From contig PAAG01000047.1 of assembly GCA_002698785.1 (NCBI GenBank), positions 496,001-560,000 on the forward strand: DNA of 64,000 bases. The letters are read 5' to 3'. The notes beneath the pieces were generated by a model. It did not search any database and was not told the DNA's origin. It saw only the letters and a list, made by a program, of their open reading frames with translations. Below are positions 1 through 8,165 of this stretch, piece after piece (position 1 is the first letter of the stretch; the number at the start of each line of letters is the position of its first letter). Position numbers and translations under genes: made by a program. Source of the DNA: Verrucomicrobiales bacterium (lineage in GTDB: Bacteria; Verrucomicrobiota; Verrucomicrobiia; Verrucomicrobiales; DEV007).

Positions 1-217
<217 letters not shown>

Positions 218-338
218 TTAGGATGGACGCCCCTATGGTCAAGCGAAAGTTTGGCACCGGATACAGTTTCATGGTCGATTTCCAACAGCTTTCCGCTTGA
301 AGACGTAACCCAGTGAGAGAACACTCTTCTACAAGGCT

Positions 339-674
339 ATGAAACCGACACTTCTTCTTGCCGCGCTCATCGCGAGCTCCCTTCTCATTGGTTGCACCAC
401 GACCGACCAGGCAAAGGCGAACATCACGCCTTACCCCTTCGACACTTGCGCAGTGATAAACAAGCCAATCAAGGACAAGCGCCCTCGACGCCGCGTCTAC
501 GATGGGCAGGAGGTTCTATTCTGCTGTGCGCCGTGTGTGAAAGCGTTCGAAGCGAATCCAGAGCCCTACGTAGCCAGGATTCGGGCAGCGATGGCAGCAG
601 GCCAGACCACTCTCATCCCACCCGCAAGCGGTATGCAGGAAGCAGCACAGGCCGCCTCGCGAATGGGGCAGTGA
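339..674 (+). CDS. Small lipoprotein with a YHS/TRASH-like cysteine site
   Basis: A 111-residue protein with a lipoprotein signal: hydrophobic residues 4-17 end in the lipobox LIGC, with Cys19 as the predicted lipid-modified residue. The mature part has TYPFDTC-like and FCCAPCVKAF segments, spaced like the YHS/TRASH family of small metal-binding domains (a first Cys near residue 33, then a CC-x2-C cluster near 66-70). In such proteins these cysteines bind a heavy metal ion. This one would face the periplasm or be anchored to a membrane leaflet. The C-terminal 30 residues are Ala/Gln-rich and probably disordered. The family assignment rests on motif pattern only. Its partner and metal are unknown. 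Confidence 0.75.
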   Translation: MKPTLLLAALIASSLLIGCTTTDQAKANITPYPFDTCAVINKPIKDKRPRRRVYDGQEVLFCCAPCVKAFEANPEPYVARIRAAMAAGQTTLIPPASGMQEAAQAASRMGQ

Positions 675-698
675 TCTTAACTGTGGATTGCGGGATCC

Positions 699-1001
699 CT
701 ATTTTTCGTCGACTTCGATGTCGATAAAATCTGCTTCTTCGTCCTTCTTTTTCTCTTTCCGTCCGAAAAGTCCGCCGAAATCGATCCCGAAATAGGCAAG
801 GCAACTGATCAAGAGTCCAGCTGCTGCAGCTTCATCAAGGTTACCGATCACCGGGATGTTATCCGGGATCAGTTCGATGAACCCGCCAGTTGGGTTGAAA
901 AGATAGATAAGGCTGACAATTCCGATAGCCCCTACGACGATGGAGTTTCCAATGCTCTTCTTGGCACCGGAATCCACCTCGACTGTTTTCTCATTTTCCA
1001 T
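699..1001 (-). CDS. DUF1232-family small membrane protein
   Basis: A 100-residue protein with a hydrophobic segment at about 20-37, followed by PDNIPVIGNLDEAAAAGLL at about 46-64 and a second hydrophobic stretch to about 75. The pattern PD-x-IP-x-x-G-x-x-D-(E/D) is the hallmark of the DUF1232 (YkvA-like) family of small membrane proteins of unknown function. The C-terminus is highly charged (KEKKKDEEADF) and would be cytosolic. It is convergent with the lipoprotein gene, 24 bp apart, with a short GGGATCCC palindrome between the stops. Start: the ATG at 999-1001, which opens an acidic N-terminus. Confidence 0.75.
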   Translation of the reverse strand: MENEKTVEVDSGAKKSIGNSIVVGAIGIVSLIYLFNPTGGFIELIPDNIPVIGNLDEAAAAGLLISCLAYFGIDFGGLFGRKEKKKDEEADFIDIEVDEK

Positions 1002-1082
1002 GGCTTACAATATGCGCTTAGGGTGATCAAAGGACGATTATAATCCTCTTTCGCTATTGTAACGTATCGTCCTACAGGCGAC

Positions 1083-1102
1083 TTTGTGAAATTTTTCACA
1101 AA
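1083..1102. promoter_or_regulatory. CRP/FNR-type operator palindrome upstream of nuoD
   Basis: A perfect inverted repeat with 9-bp arms (1083-1091 and 1094-1102) around a 2-bp centre. It contains TGTGA (1085-1089), six bases, then TCACA (1096-1100), the canonical half-site spacing of CRP-family operators. It lies just upstream of the promoter at 1109-1137, centred about 51 bp before the inferred transcription start. The palindrome is seen directly. The regulator and the sign of regulation are inferred. Confidence 0.7.
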
Positions 1103-1108
1103 CTCACC

Positions 1109-1137
1109 TTGAAACTCCAAAACGGCGCACCGATAAT
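1109..1137 (+). promoter_or_regulatory. Sigma70-like promoter of the nuo operon
   Basis: TTGAAA at 1109-1114 and GATAAT at 1132-1137 are separated by exactly 17 bp, each one mismatch from the -35 and -10 consensus. The inferred start near 1144 gives a leader of about 40 nt before the nuoD ATG. It is the best-matching promoter noticed in the 182-bp gap between the DUF1232 gene and nuoD. Confidence 0.65.
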
Positions 1138-1183
1138 CGAATTTTTGGCGACCCTGCCATCCGGGTGCCACCGCTAAGCTGCT

Positions 1184-2455
1184 ATGTCGACCGAGACACG
1201 AGAAATCGAAATTCAGGATTCCGCTGCCCGCGCTGCAAGTGCGCAGGCTACGGAGCTGGAAGGCTACCAGCAAACCACAGACGACCTCGTCGGCGAAAAG
1301 CTGGTTATCAATATGGGTCCATCCCACCCGGCTACCCACGGCGTTCTACGAGTCGTCCTGGAGCTGGACGGCGAGGTGATCACCAAAGCCGACCCCGACG
1401 TAGGCTACCTCCACCGCGGTGACGAAAAAATCGCGGAGAACATGCAATACAACCAGTTCGTCCCCTACACGGACCGACTGGACTATCTGGCCCCACTGGC
1501 AAACAATGTTGCCTATGCCTGTGCAGTTGAAAAGCTGATGGGCTGGGAACTCCCACCACGTGGCCAGGCAATCCGCACGATTTCCTGCGAGATGGCGCGT
1601 ATCTCGGCTCATCTGCTGGGAATTGGCGCTTACGCCATGGACGTCGGCGCGATGACAGTTTTCCTCTACACATTCACGCAGCGGGAAACCATCTACAACC
1701 TTTGCGAACTTCTTACAGGGGCGCGCTTTACTACCAGCTACACCCGTGCTGGCGGACAAATCCGAGACCTTCCCGAAGGATTTATCGATCAACTCAGCAC
1801 TTTCTGCGACGAGTTCATTCCCGCACTCGATGAGATCGACACCCTGCTGACCCGGAACAAGATCTTCCTCGACCGGACTCGTGACGTCGGTGTCATCTCC
1901 AAAGAAGACGCGATTTCGTTCGGTCTCAGCGGTCCTAATCTCCGCGGTTCGGGAGTGGAGCATGACGTTCGTAAAGCGAATCCTTATCTCGACTACGAGC
2001 GCTACGATTTCGATATTCCCATTGGCACCGTAGGTGACTGCTTCGACCGCTATCTTGTCCGTATGGAAGAGATGCGCCAGAGCGTCCGCATCCTGAGACA
2101 GGCCATCGCCGGCCTACCTGACGGACCAATCAACGTCGCCGACAGCAAAGAGCGCCTTCCGAACAAAGAGAAGGTCCTCATGAGCATGGAGGAACTCATT
2201 CACCACTTCATCCTGATTACGGAAGGCCTCGACGCCCCCGAGGGTGAAGTTTACTTCGGTGCGGAGAACCCGAAAGGTGAACTTGGATTTTACATCCACT
2301 CCAAAGGGGGTGGAGTCCCCTACCGACTCAAGATTCGCTCTCCCTCATTCGTGAACCTCAGCATCCTTTCCAAACTCCTCCCCGGCTCCATGATGAGTGA
2401 CACCGTCGCCATTCTCGGAAGCCTCGATTTCGTGATGGGTGAGTGCGACCGATAG
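1184..2455 (+). CDS. nuoD: NADH-quinone oxidoreductase subunit D
   Basis: 423 residues, the 49-kDa peripheral subunit of complex I that forms part of the quinone site at the membrane interface. Family signatures are NMGPSHPATHGVLR near residue 45, DVGYLHRGDEKIAE near 73-86 and the C-terminus SILGS-like LDFVMGECDR that ends the family. The length (about 400 in stand-alone NuoD) shows it is not fused to NuoC. About 40 residues precede the conserved core, a slightly extended N-terminus. It is the first gene of the operon here; nuoA, nuoB and nuoC are not upstream. nuoE follows after 25 nt. No Shine-Dalgarno sequence precedes the ATG. Confidence 0.97.
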   Translation: MSTETREIEIQDSAARAASAQATELEGYQQTTDDLVGEKLVINMGPSHPATHGVLRVVLELDGEVITKADPDVGYLHRGDEKIAENMQYNQFVPYTDRLDYLAPLANNVAYACAVEKLMGWELPPRGQAIRTISCEMARISAHLLGIGAYAMDVGAMTVFLYTFTQRETIYNLCELLTGARFTTSYTRAGGQIRDLPEGFIDQLSTFCDEFIPALDEIDTLLTRNKIFLDRTRDVGVISKEDAISFGLSGPNLRGSGVEHDVRKANPYLDYERYDFDIPIGTVGDCFDRYLVRMEEMRQSVRILRQAIAGLPDGPINVADSKERLPNKEKVLMSMEELIHHFILITEGLDAPEGEVYFGAENPKGELGFYIHSKGGGVPYRLKIRSPSFVNLSILSKLLPGSMMSDTVAILGSLDFVMGECDR

Positions 2456-2480
2456 GAAACGAATTTTGCGACCAATTACC

Positions 2481-2975
2481 ATGTCCCTCGAAGTACCAAA
2501 AGAACTGGAAAAGGAGATCGACGAACGCATCACGCATTACCCCGAGAGTAAGCGTTCTGCGGTTTTGCCGGTTCTTCACGCACTCCAGCACCACTTTCGC
2601 TACATTGACGAGAACGCGGTCGAGTGGGCTGCTGCCAAGCTGGATCTCGAACCAATCAAAGTTCTCGAAGTAGTCACTTTCTATCCTGGCTTTCGCCAGA
2701 CTGCTCCGGGCAAATACCACATCCGTGTCTGTCGCACTCTCAGCTGTGCGATGTCTGGCAGCTATGAGCTGATGGAATCCCTTTGTGAGAAAACCGGCAT
2801 CGACCGTTCCGGCGTGACTCACCACGATCCAATCGCAGTCAGCGCCGACGGAAAATTCAGCATCGAGTTCGCAGAGTGCCTCGCGAGCTGCGGGTTTGGC
2901 CCCGTCTGCATGGTAGAAGACGATTTTCACGAGGCAGTCACCGACGTGGACGAACTCCTCAAGCAGTATCCCTGA
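2481..2975 (+). CDS. nuoE: NADH-quinone oxidoreductase subunit E
   Basis: 164 residues, the 24-kDa thioredoxin-like [2Fe-2S] subunit of the NADH-oxidising module. The cluster ligands are visible as CRTLSC (Cys-x4-Cys) and, about 40 residues on, ECLASCG (Cys-x3-Cys). The helical N-terminus with YPESKRSAVLPVLH matches the family. The ATG at 2481 was chosen over an in-frame start at 2439 because the extra 14 residues would overlap nuoD and are not family-like. nuoF begins 3 nt after the stop, so the two are likely translationally coupled. There is no recognisable ribosome-binding site. Confidence 0.96.
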   Translation: MSLEVPKELEKEIDERITHYPESKRSAVLPVLHALQHHFRYIDENAVEWAAAKLDLEPIKVLEVVTFYPGFRQTAPGKYHIRVCRTLSCAMSGSYELMESLCEKTGIDRSGVTHHDPIAVSADGKFSIEFAECLASCGFGPVCMVEDDFHEAVTDVDELLKQYP

Positions 2976-2978
2976 TCT

Positions 2979-4376
2979 ATGAGCGGAATCACCTACAAGA
3001 GTGGCCGCGAGCCGCATCCGAAAGAGCACCGAGTCGTTTTCAAAAACATCGACCGCGAGGGCTGGGATACCTCAATCGACACCTACATGGGTGAAGGCGG
3101 TTACGATCAGCTCAAGAAGGCTCTCACCATGGAGCCAACGGCAATCACCAACGAGGTTAAGACAGCCGGACTTCGCGGCCGTGGCGGTGCCGGTTTCCCC
3201 TGCGGTGTGAAGTGGACTTTCATTCCTCCGAACAACACCAAGCCTGTCTACCTCATCTGCAATGCGGACGAATCCGAGCCAGGCACGTTTAAGGATCGCT
3301 ACATCATCCATCAGGATCCTCATCAATTGATCGAGGGGATGATCATTTCCTGCTTTGCTGTAGGTGCCCACCTTGCATACATCTACATTCGCGAGGAGTT
3401 TCCAGAAGGTGCTCAAATCCTTGAAAAAGCGATCGCCGAAGCTCACGAAAAAGGATTTCTTGGAAAAGACATTCAGGGAACCGGATTCGATCTCGAGATT
3501 TTCGTCCATCGTGGCGCCGGTGCTTACATTTGCGGAGAAGAGACCGGCCTCATCGAATCTCTCGAAGGCAAGCGCCCTTATCCGCGAATCAAGCCACCTT
3601 ATTTCCCGGCGGCAATGGGGCTTTACCTCTGCCCGACTATCGTAAATAACGTCGAAACGCTCTGCCATGTGAAACACATCATGGAGCTGGGTGGAGAAGC
3701 TTGGGCGAAGACCGGAACTCCGAACAACACGGGTACTCGAATCCTCTGTGTGAGCGGTGACGTCAAGAACCCCGGTTACTACGAAGTCGAAGTCGGCAAA
3801 GTGACCATGGGCGAAGTCATCAACGACATGTGCGGCGGGCTCAAGGAAGGGCGTGAACTCAAGGCCGTCATTCCCGGTGGATCTTCGGCGAAAGTTCTTC
3901 GCGCAGACGAAGTTTTCAAAGTGGGTCGCGGTGACGACACTCGCGAGCTGACAATCTGGGACATCCCGATGGATTTCGACACTCTTGCAGCCTGCGGATC
4001 GATGGCAGGTTCCGGAGGAGTTATCGTAATCGACGACAGCCGCTCCATCAGTTGGGTGCTGAACAACATCAACAATTTCTACGCCCACGAGTCCTGCGGA
4101 CAGTGCACGCCTTGCCGCGAAGGTTCGCTGTGGATGAAAAAAATCACCGACCGAGTCGTTGCAGGGAAGGCTTCTCCGGTCGACATCGAAACACTCGAAG
4201 GAGTTGCCAGAAACATTGATGGCCGCACCATTTGCGCGTTCGGAGAAGCCTGCTCATGGCCAACCGAGAGCTTTATCGACAAATTTAAAGACGAGCTGGT
4301 GAGCGACACAAACTCCGAGATGGAAGAAGCCCTCGTGAACCCCGAATCTGTCACAGCCGCTGCGAACCTAGGATGA
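2979..4376 (+). CDS. nuoF: NADH-quinone oxidoreductase subunit F
   Basis: 465 residues, the 51-kDa subunit carrying FMN and the NADH site and the entry point of electrons into complex I. Signatures are LRGRGGAGFPCGVKW (nucleotide-binding glycine-rich loop), NADESEPGTFKDR, GAGAYICGEETGLIESLEG (FMN site) and the N3 [4Fe-4S] ligands ESCGQCTPCREG followed by a fourth Cys in TICAFGEA. All four cluster cysteines are present. Its end overlaps nuoG by 4 nt (ATGA), a classical coupling arrangement. Confidence 0.97.
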   Translation: MSGITYKSGREPHPKEHRVVFKNIDREGWDTSIDTYMGEGGYDQLKKALTMEPTAITNEVKTAGLRGRGGAGFPCGVKWTFIPPNNTKPVYLICNADESEPGTFKDRYIIHQDPHQLIEGMIISCFAVGAHLAYIYIREEFPEGAQILEKAIAEAHEKGFLGKDIQGTGFDLEIFVHRGAGAYICGEETGLIESLEGKRPYPRIKPPYFPAAMGLYLCPTIVNNVETLCHVKHIMELGGEAWAKTGTPNNTGTRILCVSGDVKNPGYYEVEVGKVTMGEVINDMCGGLKEGRELKAVIPGGSSAKVLRADEVFKVGRGDDTRELTIWDIPMDFDTLAACGSMAGSGGVIVIDDSRSISWVLNNINNFYAHESCGQCTPCREGSLWMKKITDRVVAGKASPVDIETLEGVARNIDGRTICAFGEACSWPTESFIDKFKDELVSDTNSEMEEALVNPESVTAAANLG

Positions 4377-6085
4377 GCGAAGAAAAACCAGATCTCATTG
4401 ACGTCCAGATCAACGGGGAATGGCACAAGTTCCCCAAGGGAACCCGTATGATCGAGGCCTGCCGTGCCGTCGGCGCGGACGTGCCCCACTACTGCTATCA
4501 TCCGAAGCTCACCTCTCCCGGTAACTGCCGCATGTGCCTCGTGGAAATGGGAATGCCTCCCCGCCCACGTCCCGGCGAAGACCCGCCTGAACCGGATGAA
4601 GACGGTCACCTTCCAATTGGCTGGATGCCACGCCCGGCTATCGCCTGCGCCAACACGATTGCCCCCAACATGGGCATTCGCACGACCGGCGAGCTCACCG
4701 AAGGCTGCCGCAAGGGAGTCATGGAACTTCTTTTGGCAAACCACCCTCTCGATTGCCCCATTTGCGACCAAGCTGGTGAGTGCACCCTGCAGGAATACAG
4801 CGTAGAGCACGGCAAAAGCGAATCACGCTTCCGCGAGCGGAAAGTGAAGAAGCCGAAAAACGTTGAAGTCGGTCCTCGCATTCGCCTCGACGACGAACGT
4901 TGCATTATGTGCAGCCGCTGCATTCGTTTCACCGATGAAATCGCCGACGATCCTGTTCTTGGTTTTACCGATCGCGGCAGCCACACCGTCCTGACAGTCT
5001 ATCCCGGTCGTGAACTTGCGAACAATTACTCTCTGAACACGGTCGACATCTGTCCTGTAGGTGCCTTGACTTCCAATGACTTCCGCTTCCAGATGCGAGT
5101 CTGGTTCATGAAGGAAGTGAAGACGATCGACACCAATTGTGGAACGGGCTGCAACATCACTGTTTTCAGCCGTCAGGGGAAAATCTATCGGATCACACCT
5201 CGTCAAAACAACGACGTGAACTCCGACTGGATGCCCGATTCGCACCGCCTCAACTTTCACTGGATCGACAGCGAAGCCCGCCTCACCGAGCCTCTCATCA
5301 AGTTGGGAGACTCACACAAGCCGGCCGCGTGGACCGAAGCGATTGCACTGGCCTCTGACAAATTGAACGGCATCGACGGAAGCGAGATCGCCATCATCGC
5401 TTCCGCCCGGATGACCAATGAAGAGCTCTTCATGGTCGATCGACTTTCGAAACATCTGAAAGTCGGACATGTCGACACAGTTGCTCGCAAAGGAGAAAAC
5501 GACGGCTACCTCATTTCCGAGGATCGCAATCCGAACACCAACGGCGTAAAGCTCATCCTCGGACTCGATGACCCCGGTTCTCAGATCGAAGCCATCAAGG
5601 AAGGCATCGACCAGGGCCGCATCAAGGCACTCATCTCCCTCCAGGAGAACCTGATCGACGACGCAGGCTTCACCGCAGAAACCTTGCAAAAACTTGACTT
5701 TTTCGTCCACTCCTACCCTCTCGCAAACCCGACGGCCGACTTGGCAGACGTGGTTCTTCCGGGAGCATGCTGGGCAGAGAAGTCCGGGACTATGATCAAT
5801 GTCACTGGTCGCCTTCAGCGCCTCAACGAGGCTGTCGATGCACCGGGACAGACCCTGACCCCATGGGAGATCGTCCGCGACCTGATCCAGGCAACTGGCG
5901 GTGGAAACGGCATTTACTCCGTCACAGACATTTTCAATCAACTCTCCGCCGAAGTATCCGAATTCGACGGCATCACCTGGGGCCAGATCGGCGATCTCGG
6001 TGTCCCATTGATCGAAACCGGGGTCACGATTCCGCTTCTTGAGCGGGAGAAGGAAAGAATCGCACAAGGAATCATCGTCGGCTGA
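4373..6085 (+). CDS. nuoG: NADH-quinone oxidoreductase subunit G (short form)
   Basis: 570 residues, the 75-kDa electron-wiring subunit. The N-terminal 2Fe-2S domain shows CYHPKL and GNCRMCLVEMG near residues 42-62. The His-Cys3 domain shows DCPICDQAGECTLQ near 127-141. The N4/N5 region shows ERCIMCSRCIRF near 177-188 and ICPVGAL. A molybdopterin-oxidoreductase-like domain follows, but the total length is well below the 680-910 residues of many NuoG proteins, so this catalytically vestigial domain is reduced. All expected iron-sulfur ligands of the electron path are visible. It overlaps nuoF by 4 nt, and nuoH starts 9 nt downstream. Confidence 0.95.
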   Translation: MSEEKPDLIDVQINGEWHKFPKGTRMIEACRAVGADVPHYCYHPKLTSPGNCRMCLVEMGMPPRPRPGEDPPEPDEDGHLPIGWMPRPAIACANTIAPNMGIRTTGELTEGCRKGVMELLLANHPLDCPICDQAGECTLQEYSVEHGKSESRFRERKVKKPKNVEVGPRIRLDDERCIMCSRCIRFTDEIADDPVLGFTDRGSHTVLTVYPGRELANNYSLNTVDICPVGALTSNDFRFQMRVWFMKEVKTIDTNCGTGCNITVFSRQGKIYRITPRQNNDVNSDWMPDSHRLNFHWIDSEARLTEPLIKLGDSHKPAAWTEAIALASDKLNGIDGSEIAIIASARMTNEELFMVDRLSKHLKVGHVDTVARKGENDGYLISEDRNPNTNGVKLILGLDDPGSQIEAIKEGIDQGRIKALISLQENLIDDAGFTAETLQKLDFFVHSYPLANPTADLADVVLPGACWAEKSGTMINVTGRLQRLNEAVDAPGQTLTPWEIVRDLIQATGGGNGIYSVTDIFNQLSAEVSEFDGITWGQIGDLGVPLIETGVTIPLLEREKERIAQGIIVG

Positions 6086-6094
6086 CTTACCTGA

Positions 6095-7174
6095 ATGGAT
6101 TGGCAACTAATCATCGCATCTGTAATTAAGATCGTCGGATTCGTTTTCCTGACGACACTGCCTCTCGTGGCTCTATCTGTCTGGGCCGAGCGCCGAGTCA
6201 GTGCCGCGATCCAGGATCGGGTTGGACCGAACCGCGTTGGCCCTCTCGGTCTCCTTCAGCCCGTGGCAGACGGTATCAAATTCTTGCTCAAAGAGGACTT
6301 CACTCCGTCTCACGTGCGGAAAGGTTACTTCTGGCTGGCGCCGGCCCTGACGATGGTTCCGGCGCTCATGACATGCGCCGTTCTTCCTTTCGGCAGCAAG
6401 ATCTTTGGGGAAAAGATGGTCATCGCTGACCTCGACGTTGGTCCCCTCTTCGTTTTCGCCATCGCCTCTTTGACAGTCTATGGAATTGTCCTGGCAGGAT
6501 GGGCTTCAAACTCGAAGTATCCTTTCCTCGGCGGTGTCCGCTCGACAAGCCAGATGATCTCGTACGAGATCTCGCTTGGACTCTCAGTCGTCCCGTTGAT
6601 CATGATCTACGGGGACCTGAATCTTGGTCGCATCGTGCAGAATCAGGCGGAACACGGATGGGCGCTCCTTCCTCTCTGGGGTGAAGGGCTGAGCCTGAAA
6701 GGATTCATCCTCGCGATACCGGTATTTATCTCCTTCATCATTTTCACCACGTCGATGTTTGCAGAGACCAACCGTCTCCCCTTCGACCTTCCGGAGTGTG
6801 AAACAGAGCTTGTCGCCGGTTACCACACCGAATACAGCTCGATGAAATTCGCCCTTTTCTTCTTGGGCGAATACGCGGCCATGATTATCGGATCAGGCCT
6901 CGCGGTTACCCTTTTCTTTGGTGGTTGGAGTCTACCGTTCGGATGGCTCACTCCTGAAAGCGTTGATGCAGAAGTGCCTTGGTGGCATGGACTGATTCAC
7001 ATCGGAACCTTCTTTGCTAAAGTCATCGCTTTCATTCTATTCTTTATCGTCGTGCGCTGGACACTTCCACGCTTCCGTTATGACCAGTTGATGCGCCTGG
7101 GCTGGGTCTTCTTTTTCGAGATCGCCCTCTTCAACGTGGTCCTGACCGCAATCCTCCTCATCATTTTCAAGTAA
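6095..7174 (+). CDS. nuoH: NADH-quinone oxidoreductase subunit H
   Basis: 359 residues, about eight membrane helices. This subunit links the peripheral arm to the membrane arm and lines the quinone tunnel. Diagnostic segments are ERRVSAAIQDRVGPNRVGP near 30-48, LLQPVADGIKFLLKED near 51-66 and AETNRLPFDLPECETELVAG with the following YHTEYSS near 225-250, which carry the conserved acidic residues of the quinone/proton path. The ATG follows the nuoG stop by 9 nt without a Shine-Dalgarno motif. Length and motifs are typical. Confidence 0.97.
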   Translation: MDWQLIIASVIKIVGFVFLTTLPLVALSVWAERRVSAAIQDRVGPNRVGPLGLLQPVADGIKFLLKEDFTPSHVRKGYFWLAPALTMVPALMTCAVLPFGSKIFGEKMVIADLDVGPLFVFAIASLTVYGIVLAGWASNSKYPFLGGVRSTSQMISYEISLGLSVVPLIMIYGDLNLGRIVQNQAEHGWALLPLWGEGLSLKGFILAIPVFISFIIFTTSMFAETNRLPFDLPECETELVAGYHTEYSSMKFALFFLGEYAAMIIGSGLAVTLFFGGWSLPFGWLTPESVDAEVPWWHGLIHIGTFFAKVIAFILFFIVVRWTLPRFRYDQLMRLGWVFFFEIALFNVVLTAILLIIFK

Positions 7175-7195
7175 ACCCTCAACTCCTACCGAACC

Positions 7196-7726
7196 ATGGC
7201 AATCGTCTGTGAACGCCCAAAATTGAAATGGTGGGAACACTTGTACCTTCCCGCCCTCGCGAAAGGCATGCGAGTGACCCTCGGACACTTTTTCAAAATC
7301 GTATCCGGAAAGAAAAAGGTCACCATGCAGTATCCCGAAGAGAAATGGGATGATCATATGCCTGAGCACTATCGCGGTGCCCCAGCTCTCGTCACAGACG
7401 AGCAGGATCGCGAACGCTGCGTGGCCTGCCAGCTTTGTGAATTTATCTGCCCTCCTCGCGCCATCACCATCCATCCGGAAGAGATCCCAAGCGATGACAA
7501 GTGGGCAAAAGTAGAAAAGCGTCCTCAGAGCTTTGACATCGACATGATCCGCTGCATTTACTGCGGACTCTGCGAAGAAGTCTGCCCAGAGCAAGCGATC
7601 TTCCTGCGAAAAGATTACGCTATCACCGGCACTTCCCGCGCCGAGATGGTTCACGACAAGTCAAAACTCTACGAAATCGGCGGCAAACGCGTCGGTCTCG
7701 TCAATAAGTGGAACGAACTCAAATAA
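7196..7726 (+). CDS. nuoI: NADH-quinone oxidoreductase subunit I
   Basis: 176 residues, the 23-kDa ferredoxin-like subunit holding clusters N6a and N6b that deliver electrons towards the quinone. Two 8Fe ferredoxin motifs are present: CVACQLCEFICPPRAI near 77-92 and CIYCGLCEEVCPEQAI near 118-133, each Cys-x2-Cys-x2-Cys-x3-CysPro. The N-terminal amphipathic region (YLPALAKGMRVTLGHF) resembles the membrane-contacting helix of the family. The stop at 7724-7726 abuts the left inverted repeat of the IVS-type cassette, which separates this gene from nuoJ. Confidence 0.97.
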   Translation: MAIVCERPKLKWWEHLYLPALAKGMRVTLGHFFKIVSGKKKVTMQYPEEKWDDHMPEHYRGAPALVTDEQDRERCVACQLCEFICPPRAITIHPEEIPSDDKWAKVEKRPQSFDIDMIRCIYCGLCEEVCPEQAIFLRKDYAITGTSRAEMVHDKSKLYEIGGKRVGLVNKWNELK

Positions 7727-7755
7727 GAAGCAGGGAGCAGGAAGCAAGAAGCCGG
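7727..7755 (+). repeat. Left inverted repeat of the IVS-type cassette
   Basis: 29 nt starting immediately after the nuoI stop codon and ending one base before the ATG of the cassette gene. It is composed of purine-rich GAAGCAGG/GAGCAGG/AAGCAAG units. It pairs with 8126-8154; of the three differences, one becomes a G-U pair in RNA. Confidence 0.85.
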
Positions 7756-7756
7756 A

Positions 7757-8119
7757 ATGGCAGAGCCCGCACGCAGTTTTCAAGATTTACAAGTATGGCA
7801 AAAGGCGCACGAATTAGTTCTGGAACTCTATCGGACCACACGCGGGTTTCCGAAAGAAGAGATCTACGTACTGACTGCGCAATTACGGAGGGCAGCTATC
7901 TCTATCCCGTCGAACATTGCCGAGGGCTTTCATCGGCGCGGTACTTCGGACAAACTACGATTTCTAAACTTTGCCGAGGCGTCTTTGGAAGAAGTTCGCT
8001 ACCAACTGATCTTATCCAAAGACTTGGGATACTTGGACTCCGAAGAGATTTTTCAAATGCTCGACTCGACAGGACGCCTTCTTGGTGCCTACATCCGAAC
8101 CATCAGGAGCAACCGCTAA
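7757..8119 (+). CDS. Four-helix-bundle protein, 23S rRNA intervening-sequence family
   Basis: 120 residues. The pattern FQDLQVWQKAHELVLELYR near the N-terminus, then LRRAAISIPSNIAEGF near 45-60 and SLEEVRYQLILSKDLGYL near 76-93, is that of the small four-helix-bundle family (related to the S23/IVS proteins and to the diversity-generating-retroelement accessory protein Avd). Members are small, basic, probably nucleic-acid-binding proteins whose cellular role is unclear. Here the gene is an insertion in the complex I operon, co-directional with it, and would be transcribed with it. It has no counterpart in complex I. The ATG sits directly after the left repeat, so translation of this gene would have to occur from within the stem region. 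Confidence 0.9.
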   Translation: MAEPARSFQDLQVWQKAHELVLELYRTTRGFPKEEIYVLTAQLRRAAISIPSNIAEGFHRRGTSDKLRFLNFAEASLEEVRYQLILSKDLGYLDSEEIFQMLDSTGRLLGAYIRTIRSNR

Positions 8120-8125
8120 ATCATT

Positions 8126-8154
8126 CCTGCTTCTTGCTCCCTGCTTCCTGCTTC
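8126..8154 (-). repeat. Right inverted repeat of the IVS-type cassette
   Basis: The reverse complement of this 29-nt stretch matches 7727-7755 at 26 positions. It ends 11 nt before the nuoJ ATG, so it occupies the place where a nuoJ ribosome-binding site would lie and, when paired, could affect nuoJ translation. Confidence 0.85.
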
Positions 8155-8165
8155 ACTCTTACGAA

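Larger units (their letters stand above)
7727..8154. mobile_element. IVS-type cassette: four-helix-bundle gene between 29-nt inverted repeats
   Basis: A 428-bp unit placed exactly between nuoI and nuoJ. Its ends are inverted repeats at 7727-7755 and 8126-8154 that match at 26 of 29 positions and are built from GAAGCAGG-like units. The only gene inside is the four-helix-bundle protein at 7757-8119. In RNA the two ends would pair into a long stem enclosing the gene, as in the intervening sequences of some bacterial 23S rRNAs, where this protein family was first noted. No clear target-site duplication is seen next to the repeats. That it is mobile is inference. Confidence 0.7.

Noticed and set aside
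692-699. GGGATCCC between the convergent lipoprotein and DUF1232 genes as terminator
   Set aside because: The palindrome has no loop and only a short T-run beside it; not enough for a terminator.
3072-4088. 338-codon minus-strand frame over nuoF
   Set aside because: Antisense shadow of nuoF; no recognisable family and no promoter.
8082-8165. In-frame upstream extension of nuoJ
   Set aside because: It would translate the end of the cassette gene and the right inverted repeat. The family-like protein starts at the ATG at 8166.
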